This document shows, piece by piece, positions 7,791 to 15,858 of a DNA stretch of 36,824 nt. The notes beneath the pieces were generated by a model that did not search any database, was not told the origin of the DNA, and was given only the letters and a program-made list of their open reading frames with translations. The stretch comes from Cetobacterium somerae ATCC BAA-474 (lineage in GTDB: Bacteria > Fusobacteriota > Fusobacteriia > Fusobacteriales > Fusobacteriaceae). Numbering within the stretch: the stretch's first letter is position 1; each line of letters opens with the position of its first letter. Made by a program: the position numbers and the translations under genes. The DNA is taken from NCBI RefSeq assembly GCF_000479045.1, contig NZ_KI518223.1, positions 1 through 36,824 on the forward strand. Reading direction: 5' to 3'.

Positions 7791-7825
7791 TAAAAGGTTA
7801 CTATAGAATAAGTAACCTTTTAAAA
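7791..7825. terminator. Bidirectional terminator between LysR and TonB receptor genes
   Basis: TAAAAGGTTACT and AGTAACCTTTTA form a perfect 12-bp stem around ATAGAATA and serve both converging genes. Confidence 0.88.
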
Positions 7826-7831
7826 TAGTTA

Positions 7832-9979
7832 TTAAAATGTATAAGTAAACCCTGAATAGAAAGTTCTTCCATTAGCTGGATCATAAAGAATCTCATTATT
7901 GGAAACACCCTCTTGATCATAGTTGTCTCTATTTAAGATATTATTAATACCTCCATATATTTTTAATCCGTTATTAAAGACATAATTAAGGCTTAAATCA
8001 AGAGTTATAAAACTTTGAGCCTCATACTTATTAGCTTTATCTAAATAGTATTTATCTTTATAATTAAAAGATAATATAGAGTTAAAATTATCTGTAAAAT
8101 TAATAAGTGTTCCTAAGTTAGCATTTATTTTAGGAGTATATGGAACTTGATTGCCCTCTAAATTTGAATTTTTAGAATCCTCTTTAATTTTAGCATCTAT
8201 ATAAGCTAGATTTTCAAAGAAAACAAACTTTCCAAAAGTTTGTTCCAAACTCAATTCAATACCTTTTCGCTCAGTTTTACCAAAATTACCATAATACCAT
8301 TCTTTTCCATGATAAACTTCGTTATAATAAATTTCATTTTTAGTTTTTCCAATGAATCCATTTAGAGAAACAAAACTTCCAAGGAGATAATCTTTAATTC
8401 CAATTTCTAAAGTTTGATTTGTTTCAGGCTTTAAATCATTTAAGATATAATCAGTTCCATCTTTATCTTGAAACTCTGTTGGAGCAGGAGTTCTAAAACT
8501 TTCTTCGAAACGAGTATAGATATTACCAGTATCAGAGTATAAATAATTTATGGCAAATTCATAGCTATCATTATGCATTGATTTTTTTATATAATCAGTT
8601 TTTAAACCTGTATCAACATAACCATTGTTGAGAAAAATAGGTTTTACTCTATGGTAATAGTGACTATTTTTTGTAGTATTATATTTTGTCCATTCTCTTC
8701 TATAACCTTGTAAAAATTCAAATTTATCAATAGATGTTTTATTAAAAACATAGATTCCGTTGCTTTCTTTTTTACTTGATAAATCGTAAACTTTATACAT
8801 ATCCATAAAATTACTAAAATCTCTTTTACTTTTTTGCTCTTTATAATCATAACCTAAAATTAAGTAACTATTAGTCATATAATTGTATTTTAAAGATGGA
8901 TTGATTTTAAATTTTTCATCAGTAAAGGTACCGATATTATCGGCATAGTAATTTTTGTAATTAAATGGATTTGTTAAAGAGCCAAAGTTTGCATATGTAG
9001 CCTCTTTAGTTGTAACATCATTAGTATTTTTTTGATAGCTTCCGTTTAAATTAAATTCAAATTCATTATTAATTTTTTTAGTGTAATTGAAAGAAAATTC
9101 ATCTCTTCTTAAGTTAGATTTATCTAAGATATCTCCAGTTCCTTCTAAAAGTGGATATTTATTACTTGAATTATTTTTAAGATATGAACCATCAAAATCT
9201 ACACCAGATTGTGAAGAATTATTTTTTAATTGATCTTTAGTCAAAAGATTAGCTGTTTTATTTTTTTTATTGTAATAGGAATATTGTAACTTTAATTTAT
9301 CATCTTTAGTTAAATTTAATAAAGTTGTAAAATCAACATGTTCTGAATTAATTTTTTCATTGTCTCTATTAGTTTGACTATTTTCTTTAGAATAATTTAA
9401 TATGAATGACACATAATCGTTAACTTTAAGAGAAGTTCCTGTATCAAAGATATTTTCTCCTTTACTACCATATCTATACCCAATATTCCCATTAGTTTTC
9501 TCTATAGAGTCTTTTGTAATAATATTAACAAGTCCTCCAGTAAAACCATCACCATAAAGTACACCATTACCACCAGGTAAAATTTCAATTCTTTCAATTG
9601 ATGATAAAGCGATAGAATTTAGAGGTAGTGTTCCGTGATTTATATCAACAGGATTAATAGATGTACCATCAACTAAGACTTGAACAGTTGCTTTTGAATT
9701 AATACCACTACCTCTCATTTGAATTGACTCTCCTACAGAGTTTCTTGTAATAGTAATTAAAGGTGAACTATTTAAAGTTTCAGTAACATTTTTAAAATTT
9801 TTTTCAGAAATTTCTTCTTTTGTTATTATTTGAATATTTTTTGGTGTATTTTGTATAGAATCCTCATATCCAACAGAAGATATAACACTTTTTTCTAAAA
9901 ATACCCCATTTTCTTCTAGCTCCATAGAATAATTTAAAGTAGAAATTAAAATCCCCAATGAAATAAAATATTTATTCAT
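7832..9979 (-). CDS. TonB-dependent outer membrane receptor
   Basis: A 715-aa receptor from the chosen start. A Sec signal peptide (MNKYFISLGILISTLNYS) is followed by a plug domain at about 45-160 (TPKNIQIITKEEIS, GESIQMRGSGINSKATVQVL, RIEILPGGNGVLYGDG) and a 22-strand-type barrel ending in an aromatic residue (YSGFTYTF). I prefer the start at 9979, preceded by GGAGGGATT, over an upstream in-frame ATG at 10012 that would spoil the signal peptide. Such receptors import ferric siderophores, haem, cobalamin or metals using TonB energy. The ligand is not evident, and no TonB/ExbBD or periplasmic partner is nearby. The gene is transcribed alone, divergent from the DUF454 gene across an iron-box-like palindrome. 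Confidence 0.92.
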   Translation of the reverse strand: MNKYFISLGILISTLNYSMELEENGVFLEKSVISSVGYEDSIQNTPKNIQIITKEEISEKNFKNVTETLNSSPLITITRNSVGESIQMRGSGINSKATVQVLVDGTSINPVDINHGTLPLNSIALSSIERIEILPGGNGVLYGDGFTGGLVNIITKDSIEKTNGNIGYRYGSKGENIFDTGTSLKVNDYVSFILNYSKENSQTNRDNEKINSEHVDFTTLLNLTKDDKLKLQYSYYNKKNKTANLLTKDQLKNNSSQSGVDFDGSYLKNNSSNKYPLLEGTGDILDKSNLRRDEFSFNYTKKINNEFEFNLNGSYQKNTNDVTTKEATYANFGSLTNPFNYKNYYADNIGTFTDEKFKINPSLKYNYMTNSYLILGYDYKEQKSKRDFSNFMDMYKVYDLSSKKESNGIYVFNKTSIDKFEFLQGYRREWTKYNTTKNSHYYHRVKPIFLNNGYVDTGLKTDYIKKSMHNDSYEFAINYLYSDTGNIYTRFEESFRTPAPTEFQDKDGTDYILNDLKPETNQTLEIGIKDYLLGSFVSLNGFIGKTKNEIYYNEVYHGKEWYYGNFGKTERKGIELSLEQTFGKFVFFENLAYIDAKIKEDSKNSNLEGNQVPYTPKINANLGTLINFTDNFNSILSFNYKDKYYLDKANKYEAQSFITLDLSLNYVFNNGLKIYGGINNILNRDNYDQEGVSNNEILYDPANGRTFYSGFTYTF

Positions 9980-10016
9980 AATCCCTCCGTTATAAAAATA
10001 TTTGTCTGTCAAAATA

Positions 10017-10045
10017 ATATTAGCACAACGTATTTAAATTTGCAA
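10017..10045 (-). promoter_or_regulatory. Promoter of the TonB receptor gene
   Basis: On the minus strand TTGCAA (10040-10045), a 17-bp spacer and TATAAT-like TAATAT (10017-10022). It fits a start site near 10010, about 30 nt before the preferred start codon. Confidence 0.55.
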
Positions 10046-10070
10046 TAAAATATATTTATAAAATAAAATA

Positions 10071-10100
10071 TTTGATTATCAAAATAAAATATGCTAAAAT
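10071..10100 (+). promoter_or_regulatory. DUF454 gene promoter overlapped by a 13-bp palindrome
   Basis: TTGATT (10072-10077), a 17-bp spacer and TAAAAT (10095-10100), with TGC before the -10. The -35 lies inside the perfect 6-1-6 palindrome TTTGATTATCAAA (10071-10083), which resembles half of a Fur-type box (GATAAT/ATTATC). A repressor binding here would block the -35 and could also act on the divergent receptor promoter. Confidence 0.5.
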
Positions 10101-10127
10101 AGTATAAATTATAGAGGGAGGATATTT

Positions 10128-10493
10128 ATGAGGAAAAAATTATATTTAATATTAGGGTGTTTATCTTTGGTTTTAGGAGCTATCGGAGTATTTTTACCTC
10201 TTTTACCAACAACTCCCTTTATACTTTTAGCTGCATTTTCATTTGAAAGAAGTTCCGAAAAATTTTATAGATTGTTATTAGAAAATAGAATATTTGGAAA
10301 ATATATAAAAGATTATACGCAAAAAAAAGGAATAACATATAAAAATAAAATTATTGCAATAAGTGTAATGACTTTAGGAATGGGGAAAGGTTTTCTTTCA
10401 ATGCAAAATATTTATGGACGTGCATTTCTTTTAATAGTATATTTAGTAGTTTTAACTCATATTTTAAAATTAAAAACATTGAAAGAAAATTAA
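10128..10493 (+). CDS. DUF454 (YbaN-type) inner membrane protein
   Basis: A 121-aa protein with the family signature LGAIGVFLPLLPTTPFILLAAFSFERSS at residues 16-43 and hydrophobic segments at the N-terminus and near 75-112. The function of YbaN/DUF454 proteins is unknown. GGGAGG lies about 8 bases before the ATG. Its promoter overlaps the palindrome shared with the TonB receptor gene, so the two may respond to the same metal-dependent repressor, which would hint at an envelope role under iron limitation (inference). Confidence 0.85.
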   Translation: MRKKLYLILGCLSLVLGAIGVFLPLLPTTPFILLAAFSFERSSEKFYRLLLENRIFGKYIKDYTQKKGITYKNKIIAISVMTLGMGKGFLSMQNIYGRAFLLIVYLVVLTHILKLKTLKEN

Positions 10494-10540
10494 ATTATAG
10501 AAGAGTTAATTTTCAAAGTTATATATATTTTATTAATAGA

Positions 10541-10570
10541 TTAAATCGATAAATTAGTATATAATATAAT
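10541..10570 (+). promoter_or_regulatory. Promoter of the rhodanese gene
   Basis: Overlapping TATAAT hexamers at 10560-10565 and 10565-10570, with a weak TTAAAT at 10541-10546, 18 bp before the second. Transcription from here would start about 10 nt before the structured leader. Confidence 0.4.
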
Positions 10571-10581
10571 GTATTTATATT

Positions 10582-10659
10582 GTGAGGTGATTGCTTTGAA
10601 ATGAGTTAACTGAGGATGGGACTTTTAGGTTAAAAGTTAAAAATTTATTTGGCAAAGTG
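10582..10659 (+). promoter_or_regulatory. Structured leader RNA, copy 2 (shared with 137-210)
   Basis: The closing helix pairs 10592-10598 (TGCTTTG) with 10653-10659 (CAAAGTG), seven pairs with two G-U. The inner hairpin pairs ACTTTT (10621-10626) with AAAAGT (10632-10637) around AGGTT and is identical to copy 1. The core TGAAATGA-G-TTAA-C-TGA matches copy 1 at 15 of 17 positions. The Shine-Dalgarno-like GAGGTGAT (10584-10591) stands before TTG AAA TGA (10596-10604). The rhodanese ribosome site AGGGAG begins 20 nt past the closing helix. The family is not recognised. Confidence 0.7.
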
Positions 10660-10693
10660 TTGTCTTAAAATATAAGTTAGGGAGAAGTACAAA

Positions 10694-11980
10694 ATGAAAA
10701 AAATATTATTTTTACTAATAATTTTATCAACAATTTTATTAGGAAAGGATATCAAAACTAATGAATTACTAAAAAATCTTAATAATCCTGAATGGATTAT
10801 AGTTGATACAAGAGATAGTAATGAATATAATGGATGGAATTTATCTAATCTAAAAATAAATGGACATATAAAAGGAGCTACTGATTTATCTGCTAATTGG
10901 TTAAAGACAAAATATTTGAACTCTAATAATAAAGAGATATTAAAGCAAAGAGTTTTAGAAAAAGGAATTATACCAGAAAAAAATATTGTTTTATATGGAA
11001 CATCTACAGAAATGAAAGATGTAGAGAAATACTTAAAAGAAAATGGTGTAAAAAATATTTATTTTTATGATTTTGAAAAAAATAAAGATTATGATAGATT
11101 ACCTTTTGAAACATACAAGAATTATGAAATTTTAGTTCCAGCAACTTGGGTAAAAAATGCTATGGACAAAAATGAGATTAAGGTTTTTGAAGTATCTTGG
11201 GGAAGTATAAAAGATGCTGCTGTATATTTAGCTGGGCATATTCCAGGAGCACCACATATTAATACAGATAGTATAGAGCCACCACCAAAATGGATGCTAA
11301 ATACGGATGAAAATTTAATTAAATTTGCGGAAGAGATGGGAATATCTAAAAATGATAGAGTTGTTCTTTATGGTGAAAATGTTATGGCATCATATAGATT
11401 AGCTATAATTTTAAAATATCTTGGAGTAAAAGATGTAAGAGTTTTAAATGGCGGTTTAGATGCTTGGAAAGATGCAGGATACAAAACAGAAATGGGAATT
11501 GTTAAACCAACTCCAATTAAAGATTTTGGATCTAAAACTCCTTTAAATAAAAGTTTAATAGTAAATGAAAATGGAGCAAAGCAAGTTTTAAAAGATAATA
11601 AAAATTCAAAACTTTTAGTAGATATTAGATCATACAATGAGAGAATTGGAAAAGAATCAGGATATTCATATATGGATAGAAAAGGCAGAATTACAGGATC
11701 TGTATGGGGAAAATCTGGAACTAAATCAACAACATTGGAAGACTATAGAAATATTGATAATACAATGAGAAACGGTTATGAAATTATCTCTATGTGGTCT
11801 GGATTAGGAATTAATACAAATAAAGAGTTAACATTTTTCTGTGGATCGGGATGGAGAGCAGCAGAAGTATTATTTTATTCTCAAGTGATGGGATTAAAAA
11901 ATAATGCTCTTTATTCCAATGGTTGGATGGAATGGAGTGAAGATAGTTCAAATCCAATTGAAACAGGGATAGAGAACTAA
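10694..11980 (+). CDS. Exported rhodanese-type sulfurtransferase with three domains
   Basis: A 428-aa protein with a Sec signal peptide (MKKILFLLIILSTILLG, no lipobox) and three rhodanese repeats, at about 20-145, 150-275 and 285-425. Only the third has an active-site cysteine, in CGSGWRA at Cys383; the equivalent loops of the first two read YGTSTEMKD and YGENVMASY. It should move sulfane sulfur from thiosulfate, mercaptopyruvate or a similar donor to a thiol or cyanide acceptor in the periplasm. The inactive repeats may be structural or bind ligand. GGGAG lies nine bases before the ATG. It is a single-gene transcript with the structured leader and its own terminator. Substrate is undetermined. 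Confidence 0.88.
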   Translation: MKKILFLLIILSTILLGKDIKTNELLKNLNNPEWIIVDTRDSNEYNGWNLSNLKINGHIKGATDLSANWLKTKYLNSNNKEILKQRVLEKGIIPEKNIVLYGTSTEMKDVEKYLKENGVKNIYFYDFEKNKDYDRLPFETYKNYEILVPATWVKNAMDKNEIKVFEVSWGSIKDAAVYLAGHIPGAPHINTDSIEPPPKWMLNTDENLIKFAEEMGISKNDRVVLYGENVMASYRLAIILKYLGVKDVRVLNGGLDAWKDAGYKTEMGIVKPTPIKDFGSKTPLNKSLIVNENGAKQVLKDNKNSKLLVDIRSYNERIGKESGYSYMDRKGRITGSVWGKSGTKSTTLEDYRNIDNTMRNGYEIISMWSGLGINTNKELTFFCGSGWRAAEVLFYSQVMGLKNNALYSNGWMEWSEDSSNPIETGIEN

Positions 11981-11985
11981 ATAGC

Positions 11986-12022
11986 AAAAAGCAGCTTAAT
12001 AAATAGGCTGCTTTTTCTTTAT
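11986..12022. terminator. Bidirectional terminator between rhodanese gene and RND operon
   Basis: AAAAAGCAGC (11986-11995) pairs with GCTGCTTTTT (12007-12016); a T-run follows on the plus strand and an A-run precedes it for the minus operon. Confidence 0.88.
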
Positions 12023-12024
12023 TT

Positions 12025-12828
12025 TTAAATTATTGGGATTCTCAAAAGATATAAAAAATCTTTTTTACTTTTAAACATAATTAAATCTGTGAATGTTAAA
12101 TAAAACTCATTTTTTGGTGAGTATTCATTTTCTTTTATCCAATTCAAAAGATTTTCAACAATATTTTGCTCTTCAAAAGCACCTTTACCATAAACACAAG
12201 CATATTTTCCTTTAGGAATAACTATTGATTTATTTGTATGATTTTCTTTCATACTAGCAATAAGACAATCTTTAGTAAATCTATTTTTTTTCCAATTATT
12301 AAAGGAAACCTTAAACCCTCTTAAAACAGGTGTTAAATTATTACTAATTTCAAAATTATCAATATTTTTTAATGTTTTGCTTAATTCTCCTAAAGAATGA
12401 ACAGGGCCATTATAAATAATCCCTTTAATATCAGCAGTTTCATCTATAAATGGAATACCAACCTTTTTTTCTAATTGAAAATTTTCTTTAAATTTATTCC
12501 AACTTTCAACTAGTTCTTTTTCTGTATTTTTTAATTTTTTTATTTCTAATTTTGTTTCTAATAACACTTTTTCAAATAGTTGTAAAGTGTGTTCATAATC
12601 CATATTTTCAAAATGACTTTTTATATATTCAATAGAAAATCCCAAATGTCTCATATGATTAATTACTTTTAATGTAATTATTTGCATAGGTGTATAGTAA
12701 CGGTAATTAGTATCGTCATTTTTAAAAGCTGGAGAAAGTAAACCAACCTTATCATAATATCGGAGAGTTGATATTGGAATATTCGTAGATTTAGAAACTT
12801 CTCCTATTGTAAAAAATTCATCAAACAT
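12025..12828 (-). CDS. MerR-family regulator with C-terminal effector domain
   Basis: A 267-aa regulator. The MerR helix-turn-helix is FFTIGEVSKSTNIPISTLRY at residues 5-24, followed by YDKVGLLSPAF and NYRYYTPMQI. A coiled-coil dimer helix lies near 85-120 (LLETKLEIKKLKNTEKELVE). The remainder resembles a GyrI-like ligand-binding domain (PKGKYACVYGKGAF). It begins one base after the RND stop, so it is the last gene of the efflux operon rather than the first or divergent, which is less usual. By analogy with BmrR/TipA-type proteins it should sense a drug-like or lipophilic ligand and activate the 19-bp-spacer promoter at 18211-18241. Confidence 0.88.
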   Translation of the reverse strand: MFDEFFTIGEVSKSTNIPISTLRYYDKVGLLSPAFKNDDTNYRYYTPMQIITLKVINHMRHLGFSIEYIKSHFENMDYEHTLQLFEKVLLETKLEIKKLKNTEKELVESWNKFKENFQLEKKVGIPFIDETADIKGIIYNGPVHSLGELSKTLKNIDNFEISNNLTPVLRGFKVSFNNWKKNRFTKDCLIASMKENHTNKSIVIPKGKYACVYGKGAFEEQNIVENLLNWIKENEYSPKNEFYLTFTDLIMFKSKKDFLYLLRIPII

Positions 12829-12829
12829 A

Positions 12830-15800
12830 TTATCTCCTAATAATTTTTTTTATATATATTTTCATATCATTAACTAAATAATAGAAAACAGGAATAACAA
12901 TTAATGTAAATAAAGTAGCAGTGGAAAGTCCAAATATAACAACAAAGGACATACCAGCATACATTTCAGAGCCATCACCATTACTTATAGCTAAAGGAAT
13001 CATTCCCAAAACAGTAGTTAAAGTAGTCATAAGAATTGGTCTAAGTCTTGTTTTACCAGATACAATAAGAGCTCGGTTAATATTATCACCAGCTTCTCTT
13101 CTAATATTTATAAAATCAATTAAAACTATAGCATTATTAACGACTATTCCAGCAAGCATTACAAAACCAACAGCAACCATAGCATCAAGATTAACCCTAA
13201 ATAAAGCTAAACTGTACAGAGCACCCATAGTTGAAAGGGGAATTGAAAGCAAAATAATAAATGGAAGAATAAAAGATTCAAATTGCCAAACTAAAATAAA
13301 ATAGATTAAGAATATGGCAACTAAGAAACTTATGAAAAGTTGATTTCCCATATCAGCCATATCAGCACTATCTCCACCAAATCCAAAAGAAATACTTTCA
13401 GGGACACCTAAATTATTAAACGTTTCTATAATAGAGTTTTTAGCACTTTGTAAATCAAATCCATTTTCTAAGTTAGCATAAAGAACAACTTTCTTTTTTT
13501 TATCTTTTTTTTCAATCTTAGATGGACCTTCTTCTAAAACAAGGTTAGCTATGTCAGAGATTCTAATATTTTTTCTATTATCTAAAGTAATCCGAGAGTC
13601 CATTAGTAGTTTTGTAGAAGTTCTATATTTTTTTTGAAGTTGTACGGTCACATCGATCTCTTGATTATCACCATTTATCGTGATTGGCTGTCCTCCTAAA
13701 ATTTGAGTTTTAATCATTAGTGCTAGACTTTCAATGTCAACTCCATAAAACTTGGCTTTTTCTCTATCCACAATAATCTTCCCTTCAGGTTTTCCGCCTT
13801 CAAAAGAAGAGGAAATATCTGTTATTCCATTGATATAGTACATTTTTTCTTTTAACTTTTCAGATATTTCTTTTAGTTGTGATTCATTATCAGAGTAAAG
13901 TTCAAATTCAACATCGTAAATACCATCAGAACCGAATACATAAGAAGGAACAACAGTTAAAATAACGTCTGGAATACCTGTAAAAGTTAATCTTAAATTT
14001 TTAACAATTTCTTGTAAACTTTCCTTTCTAGATGTTTTTAGTCCAGCATTTATATTTAAAATAGCATTGCTAGTATCTCCAGACATAGTATATGAGTTAA
14101 CAATAGATATATCTTTAACTTTATTTTCTAATATACTTCCAATTCTATTACTCATATTTATATCGGCACTAGAAGGAAGCTTCGCAACAATAGCGAATCT
14201 TCCTTCATCAGTTGTAGGAATAAATCCTCCGCCTAACGTTGAAGCTGCAAAAATAGAACCTATAAAAAGTAATATAGTTAAAATAGCAGTAATTCCTCTA
14301 TTTTTAATAGCCCATCTTAGAATTGAAAGATATATTCTTTTTAGTTTTTTTATAAATTTTCCTTCTGAGTTTATATCTTTTTTTTCATTCAATATTTTAC
14401 TTGAAAGCATAGGAACAAAAACCAAGGCAACAATTAATGAGGCAAATAATGAATAAGAGATAGAATATGAAAGATCTTTGAATTGTTCCTTAGCCATTCC
14501 CTCTTGAAAAACTATTGGTAAAAATACAGAAATTGTTGTTAAAGTTGATGCTAAAACAGGAAGGCCCATTTCAGCGGCTCCATCTTTAGCAGCTTGAACT
14601 CTATTCTTCCCAAGTTCACTCATATGTCTATATATATTATCTAAAACAACAACAGAGTTATCAACAAGCATACCAATTCCTAAAGATAATCCCATTAGTG
14701 AGACAAGGTTTAGTGTTAAACCTTGAGCATTTAAAAGAAAAAATGTAAAAATAACAGATATTGGTATAGCTACAGCAATAACTATAGTAGCAGATATACT
14801 TTTTAAAAACAAATACAATATACCTGAAGCTAAAATTAAACCAATAATTCCAGTTTCTTTAACATTATTTATTGAATTATTAATTGTAATTGTAGAGTCA
14901 AAGTCGTAATCGATAGTAGAATTTAAAGGTAGGGAGTTTTTAACTCCTTTTAAAGTCTTATTAATAGAATCTACAATTTCAATAGCGTTCCCATCATCAG
15001 TTTTAGCAACAACGATAACTAGACCATCGGAACTATTTTTTCTAAATAAACTAGAAGGGTCTTTAGTATCAATTCTAATATCTGCAACATCTTTTAGTCT
15101 TAGAAGATGACCATTATTATTTTTTAAAATAATATTTTCAATTTCTTGAGGAGTTTTTAACTCCCCTTGAACTTTTATATAAAACTCTTTTTCACCTTCT
15201 TTAACTTGTCCACCAGGAATAGTAGTACTTGCCCTAGATATTAAATTAGAAACTTCTAAAATTCCAAGGTTATAGTTTTCGAGTTTTTCAGGATCAATTT
15301 CGACTAAAACCTCTTGTTCTTTACCACCAAAAATTATAATTTGCGAAACACCTTCGATTCTCTCTAAAAGTGGTTTTAAACTATTTTCAGCATAAGTTCT
15401 AACTTCCATGGGGTCTCCTCCAGACATAGTTAAAACAGCAGCTGGAATAGAACCCATAGATTGTTCTCTAATAGATGGTTCTTCAATATCTTCAGGTAAT
15501 TTATTTTTTATTTGGTTAATTTCATTTTGTATTAAAGTTATTTTTGTTTCGATGTCAGTTCCATATTTAAATTTTACATTTATTTTTGATGTCTCTGAAC
15601 TTGATGTAGAAGAATATTCTGTGATACCATCAACATTTGGAAGAATATCTTCAACTTTTTTGGTAATCATTTTATCAACATCTTCAGGAGTAGCTCCTTT
15701 CCACTCAATAGTAATTCTAACGGTTGGATTGGATGTATTTGGCATTAGTTCTATTGGCATTTTTGATAGACCTAATAGACCAAAGAATATCATAGATATT

Positions 15801-15856
15801 ATAATCATTGTTGCTGTTGCAGGTTTTTTTATAGAAAATTCAGAAAGTAATCTCAT
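12830..15856 (-). CDS. RND-family efflux pump (HAE1/AcrB-type) inner membrane subunit
   Basis: A 1008-aa protein of usual RND length with 12 predicted membrane segments in two halves, each with a large periplasmic loop. The N-terminus (FSIKKPATATMII, then KMPIELMPN) and the TM4 block GIGMLVDNSVVVLDN at about 393-407 are typical of the hydrophobe/amphiphile exporters. In TM4 the AcrB Asp-Asp pair is Asp399-Asn400, and the TM10 Lys of AcrB is replaced by Asn (GIVVNNAIVLIDF), as in the SwrC-like branch of this family. It works as a trimer with the fusion protein and outer channel encoded just upstream, using proton flow to expel drugs, bile salts or lipophilic compounds. Exact substrates are unknown. 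Confidence 0.93.
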   Translation of the reverse strand: MRLLSEFSIKKPATATMIIISMIFFGLLGLSKMPIELMPNTSNPTVRITIEWKGATPEDVDKMITKKVEDILPNVDGITEYSSTSSSETSKINVKFKYGTDIETKITLIQNEINQIKNKLPEDIEEPSIREQSMGSIPAAVLTMSGGDPMEVRTYAENSLKPLLERIEGVSQIIIFGGKEQEVLVEIDPEKLENYNLGILEVSNLISRASTTIPGGQVKEGEKEFYIKVQGELKTPQEIENIILKNNNGHLLRLKDVADIRIDTKDPSSLFRKNSSDGLVIVVAKTDDGNAIEIVDSINKTLKGVKNSLPLNSTIDYDFDSTITINNSINNVKETGIIGLILASGILYLFLKSISATIVIAVAIPISVIFTFFLLNAQGLTLNLVSLMGLSLGIGMLVDNSVVVLDNIYRHMSELGKNRVQAAKDGAAEMGLPVLASTLTTISVFLPIVFQEGMAKEQFKDLSYSISYSLFASLIVALVFVPMLSSKILNEKKDINSEGKFIKKLKRIYLSILRWAIKNRGITAILTILLFIGSIFAASTLGGGFIPTTDEGRFAIVAKLPSSADINMSNRIGSILENKVKDISIVNSYTMSGDTSNAILNINAGLKTSRKESLQEIVKNLRLTFTGIPDVILTVVPSYVFGSDGIYDVEFELYSDNESQLKEISEKLKEKMYYINGITDISSSFEGGKPEGKIIVDREKAKFYGVDIESLALMIKTQILGGQPITINGDNQEIDVTVQLQKKYRTSTKLLMDSRITLDNRKNIRISDIANLVLEEGPSKIEKKDKKKKVVLYANLENGFDLQSAKNSIIETFNNLGVPESISFGFGGDSADMADMGNQLFISFLVAIFLIYFILVWQFESFILPFIILLSIPLSTMGALYSLALFRVNLDAMVAVGFVMLAGIVVNNAIVLIDFINIRREAGDNINRALIVSGKTRLRPILMTTLTTVLGMIPLAISNGDGSEMYAGMSFVVIFGLSTATLFTLIVIPVFYYLVNDMKIYIKKIIRR

Positions 15857-15858
15857 GA

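Noticed and set aside
9979-10012. The longer N-terminus of the TonB receptor from the ATG at 10012
   Set aside because: It puts polar residues before the signal peptide and lacks a ribosome site; the ATG at 9979 has GGAGGG close upstream.
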